Positions 1 to 4,551 of a DNA stretch of 6,874 bases are shown piece by piece. Both the position numbers and the translations under genes were made by a program. The first letter of the stretch is position 1; each line of letters begins with the position of its first letter. Under the pieces are notes generated by a model. That model was not told the origin of the DNA. It worked only from the letters and a program-made list of their open reading frames with translations, and did not search any database. The DNA is from Candidatus Sulfotelmatobacter sp. (GTDB lineage: Bacteria > Acidobacteriota > Terriglobia > Terriglobales > Acidobacteriaceae), in assembly GCA_030037575.1 (NCBI GenBank), contig JASHRB010000228.1:1-6874 (forward strand), given 5' to 3'.

Positions 1-1
1 T

Positions 2-79
2 GCCTATGTGCTCTCGCAGCAGTCTCTCGCCCAACAAGCCTTAGTTAAAACTCTGGGCCTTGCTCCCATGGCTTCGTAG
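2..79 (+). CDS. Possible C-terminal tail of a gene entering from the left
   Basis: An open frame enters at the window edge and ends at TAG 77-79, encoding 25 residues ending LVKTLGLAPMAS. The composition (Gln/Leu/Ala-rich, helix-like, 'SQQSLAQQALVKTLG') looks like a real protein end rather than a random frame, and the frame is convergent with the aminotransferase on the other strand, 92 bases away. The family cannot be recognised from so short a piece. A chance open frame of this length is quite possible, so confidence is low. A short inverted repeat (TACCC...GGGTA) lies just after the stop, but it is too weak to call a terminator. Confidence 0.35.
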   Translation, partial: AYVLSQQSLAQQALVKTLGLAPMAS

Positions 80-171
80 TACCCCAACGTGGGTAAGACG
101 ACGCATTGCTTCTAACTCCCTCACAAATATCTGCTTACAAGCTTGTTCTCTCAACTCGCAGTAAACTCCCG
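80..171. other. Spacer between convergent genes, nothing firm
   Basis: Ninety-two bases between the stop of the left partial frame and the stop of the aminotransferase. It contains a perfect 10-base palindrome ACAAGCTTGT at 137-146, downstream of the aminotransferase on its own strand, but with no U-tract. The reading frames crossing it look like shadows. No RNA gene or promoter is visible. Confidence 0.4.
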
Positions 172-1554
172 CTAGGCATTGATCATTTGCCGCAAGGCGA
201 CGAGGAAACGATCGACCTCTTCCCCGGTGTTGTAGTGGACAAGCCCGATCCGCAGGAAGCCTCCTGAAGATTCCACGTTCAATTTTTCGGTGAGATTCAG
301 CGCGTAGTAATTTCCATCCCAGGTGAAGAACCCGCGCTGGCCGAGCGTGCTGGCCAGAGCGAGCGGCGACGTGGCTGCGGTCTGATTCACGGCACGAATG
401 GCAAGCGTGGGGCAGCGCCACTTGAAGCAGGAGGGATCGGTGATGCCGTAGATCTTTATTTGCGGCATCTGCGAGAGGCCGGCGATCATGCGCTTCATCA
501 GTGCATATTCGTGGCGGTGGATGGACTCGAAGGCGGAAACGATGGAGGCCCGGCGCGATCCCCCGTCTTGGTTCCCGCCCGACGAAGGGCGGGTTGGGTG
601 GGGCATCGGGGTCTGGGAGGATCGAGCTTCGCTCGACGGCCGGCCGAGGCGGCCGTCCCCCTCGGGCTCGCTGGACAGGCTGGCGATGTAGTCGACGCAG
701 GCGGTAATTCCGGCGATGCACTCGTGATTGAGCGTGCCCCATTCCCAGCGAAATGGAACGGCTTCGGTGAGCGGGCGAACTTTGTAAGGACGCAGGCGCG
801 TCAGGTGCTCGCGCTTGCCGAAAAGCACTCCCAGGTGCGGACCAAAAAATTTGTAAGTCGAGCAGACCAGGAAATCGCAGCCGAGGTCTGGCACGTCGAT
901 GAGGCCGTGCGGTGCGTAATGGACGGCGTCGACGTAAGCAAGCGCGCCGACCGAGTGCGCAAGGCGAACGATTTCCTTGACCGGGTTGATGGTGCCGACG
1001 GCGTTGGAAGCATAGCCGATGGCGACGAGCTTGGTTTTTGAATTGATCTTCGCGGCCAGGTCTTCGAGGTCGAGCGTGCAGTCTTGCCGGTGGATTTCAA
1101 CGCAGCGGATGGTCACGCCCTGTTCCTGTAGCGCAAGCCAGGGAGAAACATTGGCGTCGTGATCGAGGCGGGTCACGAGGATTTCGTCTCCGGGCGCGAG
1201 TTCGCGGGCGATGGCGCGAGAAATCATGAAGGTGAGGGAAGTCATGTTGAGGCCGAAAACGATTTCATCGGCGGCGCAGTGCAGGAAGTCGGCCATGGCG
1301 GCGCGGGCGCCGGCGATCATCGCATCGGTGTGGCGGCTGGTGGGGTAGGCTCCGCCGGAGTTGGCGTTGTCGCGGCACAGGTAGTTGCCAATGGCGTCGA
1401 TGACGCGCTGCGGAACCTGGGTGCCGCCGGGGCCGTCGAAGAAAACCGCCGGATGTCCGCCGACGGCTTGCGAGAGCGAAGGGAATTGGGAGCGGATGGA
1501 GGCGAGATCGAGAGTGGGAATCGCAACGCTTGCGGTGGGCGGCATGGTGAACAT
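172..1554 (-). CDS. Cysteine desulfurase-like class V aminotransferase with repeat insert
   Basis: A fold-type I PLP enzyme of 460 residues, of the cysteine-desulfurase-like branch of class V aminotransferases (resembling the TIGR01976/VC1184-type group). Seen in the sequence: an N-terminal 'FFDGPGGTQVP' segment (residues 38-48), 'LDHDANV' (130-136; His132 would stack on the PLP ring), 'YVDAVHYAPH' (207-216; Asp209 would pair with the pyridine nitrogen), and 'CSTYKFFGPHLG' with Lys235 as the PLP Schiff-base lysine. The C-terminal small domain ends 'GFLRIGLVHYNTGEEVDRFL'. The exact substrate is not known for this group, and a housekeeping IscS/SufS role is unlikely because no catalytic-loop cysteine is evident. 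Residues about 295-333 form a Ser/Pro/Gly/Arg-rich insert derived from a DNA repeat. No clear Shine-Dalgarno precedes the ATG at 1554. ATG 1545 (residue 4) is equally possible. A TAATAT at about 9-14 bases before ATG 1554 would give an almost leaderless message. Confidence 0.9.
   Translation of the reverse strand: MFTMPPTASVAIPTLDLASIRSQFPSLSQAVGGHPAVFFDGPGGTQVPQRVIDAIGNYLCRDNANSGGAYPTSRHTDAMIAGARAAMADFLHCAADEIVFGLNMTSLTFMISRAIARELAPGDEILVTRLDHDANVSPWLALQEQGVTIRCVEIHRQDCTLDLEDLAAKINSKTKLVAIGYASNAVGTINPVKEIVRLAHSVGALAYVDAVHYAPHGLIDVPDLGCDFLVCSTYKFFGPHLGVLFGKREHLTRLRPYKVRPLTEAVPFRWEWGTLNHECIAGITACVDYIASLSSEPEGDGRLGRPSSEARSSQTPMPHPTRPSSGGNQDGGSRRASIVSAFESIHRHEYALMKRMIAGLSQMPQIKIYGITDPSCFKWRCPTLAIRAVNQTAATSPLALASTLGQRGFFTWDGNYYALNLTEKLNVESSGGFLRIGLVHYNTGEEVDRFLVALRQMINA
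556..672 (-). repeat. Palindromic repeat inserted in frame in the aminotransferase gene
   Basis: Approximate bounds; 117 bases equal 39 codons with no stop in the gene's frame. The DNA holds three hairpins in tandem: 574-580 with 587-593 (CCCGCCC / GGGCGGG, 6-base loop), 622-627 with 631-636 (TCGAGC / GCTCGA, 3-base loop) and 635-641 with 651-657 (GACGGCC / GGCCGTC). The encoded peptide (residues about 295-333, including 'MPHPTRPSSGGNQDGG') is low complexity and unlike the rest of the enzyme, falling between 'DYIASL' and 'SRRASIVSAFESIHRHE', which would normally be almost adjacent in this family. The composition resembles dispersed intergenic repeats of acidobacterial genomes rather than coding sequence. 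Exact ends cannot be set without a homologue lacking the insert. Confidence 0.7.
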
Positions 1555-1767
1555 TTATCATATTACGGAAAGCGGCAAAGGGTTTTTCGGGCTGCCCCCT
1601 GAAAAATGGGCATTTTGCTCGGGCGGCGATGGCTTTGACCGCGCTTTTGCTCGGGCTAATTCATTCCCTTCACGTTCCTCGAATCCCGGCGCGGCGCGAT
1701 GCGGTTTTTCAACAAGAATTGCGGCGATTTCAGCGGCAATTTCCTTTGGGTATGCCCCGATCCAAGG
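1555..1767. other. Upstream region of the aminotransferase, no gene seen
   Basis: No supported coding frame. The last part, read on the minus strand, is the leader of the aminotransferase and contains TAATAT a few bases before its ATG, without a convincing -35 box. The rest shows no recognised RNA, terminator or repeat, although 1590-1612 is rich in short G and C runs. Confidence 0.4.
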
Positions 1768-2060
1768 TCACGAGTTATCCTCATTCTCCCCAAGATTGCG
1801 CAGGGGAACGTCTATGCAGAAATGTCTTTCACCCTGCTCAAAGGTCAAATGGATGCATCGCCGGTGGATAATCCAGATGGCATTCCATGCGCAGAATTGT
1901 ACCTCCCTGCCGTGCGGTAGGCACGGTTCCGCCCTTAAGGGAACTCCGATTCCATGTTGTAGATCGAAACCCGCGGTCCCTCGATTGCGCAGAATTCCTC
2001 CCAAAAACGGGCCGTTCCGCTTGGCTCGGGACGACCACCTGAACTGGATCCAAGATGCCT
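1768..2060 (-). pseudogene. Decayed coding tract, family unrecognised
   Basis: Protein-like segments appear here in different minus-strand frames, which suggests broken coding DNA. From TTG about 2050 one frame reads 'DPVQVVVPSQAERPVF'. One added base in the T5 run near 2010 would continue it as 'WEEFCAIEGPRVSIYNMESE' and on to a TAA near 1939. Further on, a second frame gives 'GTILRMECHLDYPPAMHPFD' and a third ends 'FEQGERHFCIDVPLRNLGEN' before a TGA at 1768. No single frame explains all of it and I do not recognise the family. The segments may belong to one or two old genes downstream of the broken CxxC gene. A perfect 6-bp hairpin (1910-1926) and an 11-base direct repeat (1888-1898 and 1986-1996) lie inside. 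This is a weak call based on residue composition. Confidence 0.3.
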
Positions 2061-2325
2061 TTAGCAAAACGGGCGCATCCACTGCACCTGGCCGTGGTAG
2101 GTGTCGGCGCGGAGGGTGAAGGCGCACCGACACCCGACGCAGTAGAAGTTGTGAAACAGGACATCGTCGAGGGTCTTCGAGCACACGTTCGAGCGAACAG
2201 GAGCCTTTGCTCATTCTCAGCGTGCCTTGATGGACCAGGCTGATCAGCCTGCGGATCAGATCACGGTATTCGGCGGGATTGTTGATGTTGGCGGGTTCAA
2301 TCAAGGTGCCGCAAGCGGGGCACAT
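2061..2325 (-). pseudogene. Small two-CxxC (zinc-ribbon-like) protein, one-base frameshift
   Basis: Starting at ATG 2325 the frame reads 'MCPACGTLIEPANINNPAEY' and continues to residue 51 (Asp), where it runs on into implausible sequence. Removing one base from the C3 run (GGG at 2171-2173 on the plus strand) switches to a frame reading 'LDDVLFHNFYCVGC', then 'AFTLRADTYHGQVQW', and stops at TAA 2061. The restored product is 87 residues with CxxC pairs at 2-5 and 62-65, as in a zinc ribbon whose two knuckles are separated by a helical, charged middle (residues 17-37). No function is known to me. It begins about 58 bases downstream of the group II intron domain V, so the intron relic may sit immediately upstream of, or in the leader of, this gene. 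The shift could be real decay or a sequencing error. Confidence 0.55.
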
Positions 2326-2382
2326 TGGTAGATGATGGTGCGGTGTCAGCGAGGCTGATCCGTTTCCATCGCATCCCCTTTC

Positions 2383-2415
2383 AAACCGTGCGTGCCGTTT
2401 TCCGGCACACGGCTT
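2383..2415 (-). ncRNA. Group II intron domain V
   Basis: Read on the minus strand, 33 bases fold as the classical domain V. An 8-bp lower stem (AAGCCGTG with CACGGTTT, one G-U pair) is followed by the two-base 3' bulge CG, then a 5-bp upper stem (TGCCG with CGGCA) and a GAAAA loop. The AGC-type triad lies on the 5' side of the lower stem. The maturase stop codon TAA overlaps its first bases, the usual order of open reading frame (domain IV) then domain V. Following bases contain 'GGGGATGCGATGGAAACGG' and a small TCAGC-CTC-GCTGA hairpin, perhaps a domain VI remnant, but a bulged adenosine cannot be assigned. The 3' splice site is probably within about 2325-2345. The loop is five bases instead of the usual GNRA four. 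Confidence 0.75.
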
Positions 2416-2780
2416 AACGATGATCCTCGTGGTGTGGCTTGCGCCGGGAGCACACGGTGCCCAGCAGGCGATTGAGTCCCGTACCATAAAGCTGGATGTG
2501 GGTGAACAAGGGTCGCTTCGTTGGTCGTTGCCCGCCTTTCCGCGTCTGCCAGCGGCGGACACTTTTCACCACGTAGTTGTCCATCTGGTTGAACTCCCGG
2601 TCGGCATTGCCCGTCCGGAAGTAATTCCCCCAACCGGGAAGCACGGGGACTCCGTTCCACGATGATCGGTTTCACATCCTTCCCGCTTTACCGCTTGCTG
2701 GTGAGTTCGCATACGCGCTCGCGGAGTTTCTTCGTCGCCTTCGGGCTTGGCCATCGCTGCATGAAATGCCAGCGAGGGTT
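2414..2780 (-). pseudogene. ltrA: Group II intron reverse transcriptase/maturase, 3' remnant
   Basis: Only the C-terminal part of an intron-encoded protein remains. From about 2775 one frame reads 'NPRWHFMQRWPSPKATKKLR' and continues to an in-frame TAA at 2688-2690. The same frame resumes 'SGKDVKPIIVE' and then breaks in the C4 run at 2645-2648. The next frame gives 'VLPGWGNYFRTGNADREFNQ', followed by 'MDNYVVKSVRRW' and a tail near 'GLNRLLGTV', ending at TAA 2414. The 'GWGNYFRTGN' block is the hallmark of the maturase C-terminal end of bacterial group II intron proteins. All seven reverse transcriptase blocks, including the YxDD site, are missing, so the element cannot encode its own retrohoming. 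The truncation meets a GC-rich palindromic repeat at about 2781. One stop plus one frameshift make this a clear relic. Confidence 0.85.
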
Positions 2781-2845
2781 GCGCGCCGGGGCTGCAGCCC
2801 GGTTTGCGTGGGCCTTGGAGGCGGGGCGCGGAAAGCCCCGCTCTT
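2781..2845. repeat. GC-rich palindromic repeat fragment
   Basis: Contains the perfect 12-base palindrome GGGCTGCAGCCC at 2789-2800 and a 7-bp hairpin at 2821-2827 with 2835-2841 (GCGGGGC / GCCCCGC, 7-base loop). The combination of a 'CTGCAG' palindrome and a 'GCGGGGC...GCCCCGC' hairpin resembles intergenic repeats frequent in acidobacterial genomes (recalled, not checked). It begins just after the homoserine dehydrogenase stop (2856) on that gene's strand, so the second hairpin could slow transcription there, but no U-run follows. It also marks the point where the intron relic is truncated. Confidence 0.55.
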
Positions 2846-2855
2846 CCACAGTCAT

Positions 2856-3929
2856 TCAGGCGCGCGGTTCGGGGGTCACAGCGCGCACAAAATCCGCCAG
2901 CAGGCCATACGCGGTTGCGTAGAGGCCGGGATTCTCTTCGGCAATGGCCAGGCCGGGAAAGATGTCGGTTTCGAAATAAACATAAGACGACGAGCCGGAA
3001 ATTTGCGCCATGGGATCGGTGAGCGGGATTTGCTCGGGGCGGACGCTGGCAATGATTGTGGCTTGCGTCGTTTCCTTCTCTGTTTGGCTTTCGCTGTTTT
3101 CCGTTTTTCTTGCTCGGCAGACGAGTTTGTAGGGACGGCCTTCTTTTCTTGCGGCGCGAACCGCTTCGGCACTCAGATGGCGAATGCCTGCGCGTGCGAT
3201 CTGATCGAGTCTGATGGGAACATCCATGAGTACGGTGATGAGGGCGGCGGTTTTGACGGCGGCGTCCCCGCCGTCGATGTCGTGGGTGGCGTCGGTTTCG
3301 GCGACGCCGAGAGCCTGCGCTTTCTTGAGGGCTTGGTCGAAGGTGAGGCCATTTTCCATTTGGCTAAGCATCACGTTGGTCGTCGAGTTGAGGATGCCGT
3401 GGAAGCCGTGCAGGCGGATGGCGGGGAGTCGGTCGAATAAAGAGAAGATGGGAACGCCGTCCATAACGGTGGATTCGAACAGGAAGCGCCGGTCGCAGGC
3501 ACGCGCGAGATCGCGGAGTTCGCGGTAGGCGTGGACGATGGGGCCTTTGTTGGCGGTGATGGCGTGGGCTCCGTAGGTGAGGCCGGCGCGGATGTGGTCG
3601 ACGGCGGGCTGGCCGGTTTCGAGGTTGAGAGCGGTGGCTTCGAAGACGAGGTCGGCGCGGGCGGCGGCCAGCCAGGAGTGGACGTCGGCGGCCACAGCGG
3701 CTGAAGCTGCCTTCAGACCGGACTGATCGCCTCCGCGGCTGAAACTGCGTCCTTTCACATCCAAGCCTTGGGGATTGGCGATCCAGCCGAGGCGGCGGGA
3801 GGCAATTCCGCTGACCCGGAAGGCGATGCCGTGGCGATCGCGAAGTTCGGCTTCGCGGTCGAGGAGAAGTTGCGCCAGCGTGCGGTTGACGTTGCCAAAG
3901 CCGAGAAAGCAGAGGTTGTAGGTGCGAAT
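2856..3929 (-). CDS. hom: Homoserine dehydrogenase, ACT-less, probable ATT start
   Basis: Catalyses NAD(P)H-dependent reduction of aspartate semialdehyde to homoserine, the branch point to threonine and methionine. With the start at ATT 3929 it has 357 residues, the size of the short form lacking a C-terminal ACT domain, so feedback control by threonine through such a domain is not expected. Seen: Rossmann motif 'FLGFGNVNRTL' (residues 8-18; the usual last Gly is Asn), 'TANKGP' with Lys128, 'GILNSTTNVML' (178-188), 'DIDGGDAAVK' with catalytic-type Asp222 and Lys226, and 'ISGSSSYVYFETDIFPGL' (about 310-327). Residues 272-289 are a Lys/Glu/Thr/Ser-rich linker. No ATG, GTG or TTG lies in frame between the upstream TGA (3954-3956) and TTG 3764, which lies beyond the dinucleotide-binding motif. 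ATT 3929 has GAGG six bases upstream and is the best start. It lies 88 bases after the PPOX gene on the same strand, probably co-transcribed. Confidence 0.9.
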   Translation of the reverse strand: MRTYNLCFLGFGNVNRTLAQLLLDREAELRDRHGIAFRVSGIASRRLGWIANPQGLDVKGRSFSRGGDQSGLKAASAAVAADVHSWLAAARADLVFEATALNLETGQPAVDHIRAGLTYGAHAITANKGPIVHAYRELRDLARACDRRFLFESTVMDGVPIFSLFDRLPAIRLHGFHGILNSTTNVMLSQMENGLTFDQALKKAQALGVAETDATHDIDGGDAAVKTAALITVLMDVPIRLDQIARAGIRHLSAEAVRAARKEGRPYKLVCRARKTENSESQTEKETTQATIIASVRPEQIPLTDPMAQISGSSSYVYFETDIFPGLAIAEENPGLYATAYGLLADFVRAVTPEPRA

Positions 3930-3935
3930 CGTATG

Positions 3936-3939
3936 CCTC
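3936..3939 (-). promoter_or_regulatory. Shine-Dalgarno that decides the ATT start of hom
   Basis: GAGG (minus strand) followed by six bases (CATACG) and then ATT. The spacing is ideal for a ribosome binding site, and no other candidate start codon in this frame precedes the Rossmann motif. This supports initiation at the rare codon ATT. The alternative is that a base change or sequence error removed an ATG or GTG here. Confidence 0.45.
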
Positions 3940-3955
3940 GAGGGGACAGCCGTTC

Positions 3956-3971
3956 AGCGGCGAAAGCCGCT
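3956..3971. other. Hairpin in the spacer between PPOX gene and hom
   Basis: A perfect 6-bp stem AGCGGC / GCCGCT closed by a GAAA loop, followed by TTTT on the plus strand and therefore preceded by AAAA on the minus strand that is transcribed here. In the direction of the genes it has no U-run after it, so it is more likely a stabilising or processing hairpin than a terminator. It is too simple to claim as an attenuator. Confidence 0.35.
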
Positions 3972-4017
3972 TTTGGTTTCAACGCTGCCTATGGTAGCGG
4001 TCAACCGCTGCGCCGTC

Positions 4018-4416
4018 TCAGCCCATTACCGTGGTGTGTTCGGGCTTGATCTTGTACAGGACGCGAACTTCGCCGGCCTGTGCGTATGGATATTTGTCCA
4101 CGCCGAGATATTTTTTGGCCATTTTGTTGATGTGGTCGTTGGCGCCATCTTCGGTGATTTCGACGACGCGGCCGCGAATTTCGAGGTAGCGATAGGGATT
4201 CTCGGGATCGATGACAGCCAGGGAGACGCGCGGATCGCGGCGCACGTTCTTATCTTTCTGGCGGCCCTTGGCGGAGTTGAAAATGACGTGTTCGCCGTCG
4301 AAGTCGCACCACACAGGCGTGACTTGCGGACGGCCGTCGGGCATGAGCGTGGCCAGACTGGCGAAGGCGCGTTTTTGAAAAAGATCTCGGTATTTCTCGG
4401 CGATAGGTGAGGCCAT
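4018..4416 (-). CDS. PPOX-class flavin/F420-fold oxidoreductase
   Basis: A 132-residue split-barrel protein of the pyridoxamine 5'-phosphate oxidase-like superfamily, close in pattern to the small 'PPOX class F420-dependent oxidoreductase' group (Rv1155-like). Seen: 'FASLATLMPDGRPQVTPVWC' (18-37), the first barrel strands, then 'FNSAKGRQKDKNVRRDPRVS' (46-65), whose Lys50, Arg52 and Lys54 suit binding of the cofactor phosphate. 'YRYLEIRGRVVEI' (75-87) and a C-terminal strand 'VRVLYKIKPEHTTV' complete it. Cofactor (FMN or F420) and substrate cannot be decided from sequence. Start ATG 4416 is chosen because AAGGAG sits five bases upstream; the frame stays open further upstream, but without family similarity. 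It precedes hom on the same strand and is divergent from the SAM hydrolase. Confidence 0.85.
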   Translation of the reverse strand: MASPIAEKYRDLFQKRAFASLATLMPDGRPQVTPVWCDFDGEHVIFNSAKGRQKDKNVRRDPRVSLAVIDPENPYRYLEIRGRVVEITEDGANDHINKMAKKYLGVDKYPYAQAGEVRVLYKIKPEHTTVMG

Positions 4417-4424
4417 AAGGGCTC
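4417..4424 (-). promoter_or_regulatory. Strong ribosome binding site of the PPOX gene
   Basis: AAGGAG on the minus strand, followed by five bases and ATG 4416. It is the best Shine-Dalgarno in the window and fixes the start of this gene against longer open alternatives. Confidence 0.7.
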
Positions 4425-4453
4425 CTTGCAAGCGTGCAGTAAAAACCAAAGCA

Positions 4454-4459
4454 ATTATA
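4454..4459 (-). promoter_or_regulatory. Candidate -10 box for the PPOX-hom transcript
   Basis: A perfect TATAAT on the minus strand in the 135-base divergent spacer. Transcription starting about seven bases downstream would leave a leader of roughly 30 bases before ATG 4416, which includes the AAGGAG site. No good -35 hexamer is seen 16-18 bases upstream, so the call rests on the -10 box and position only. No equally clear promoter is visible for the divergent SAM hydrolase gene. Confidence 0.4.
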
Positions 4460-4551
4460 GATCGCGGGCAGCGCAGTGGCGGAGTTGGCGATTGGCGCGC
4501 GGCGATTATTCTTTCAGGGCCACGGACAACAAATTTTTGGGAGACAACGGT

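Noticed and set aside
41..742. Long minus-strand open frame (233 codons) over the 3' part of the aminotransferase
   Set aside because: It is a shadow of the aminotransferase in another frame; it is rich in Arg, His and Pro and has no family motif.
1888..1996. 11-base direct repeat (TGCGCAGAATT, twice, 98 bases apart) as target-site duplication or attachment site
   Set aside because: No mobile element ends or integrase lie between the copies, and a repeat of this size may arise by chance or from old duplication.
1385..2119. Plus-strand open frame of 244 codons
   Set aside because: It crosses the aminotransferase start and the decayed tract antisense; composition (Cys/Arg/Pro/Ser) and lack of motifs mark it as a chance frame.
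1768..2562. Continuous 264-codon minus-strand frame taken as one protein
   Set aside because: It runs antiphase through the maturase end, through domain V, then in frame with the first 51 residues of the CxxC protein and out of frame afterwards. It is a chance joining of pieces.
2766..3440. Plus-strand open frame of 224 codons opposite hom
   Set aside because: Antisense shadow of homoserine dehydrogenase, rich in Gly, Val and Ala as expected from GC-rich antisense codons.
3701..3716. CTGAAG-CTGC-CTTCAG hairpin within hom as a second in-frame repeat insert
   Set aside because: The stem is only six pairs and the surrounding residues fit a variable region of the enzyme; no sign of inserted length.
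3755..3982. 75-codon minus-strand frame as a separate gene upstream of hom
   Set aside because: It covers the true N-terminal part of hom in the wrong frame; the frame continuous with hom carries the GFGNV motif.
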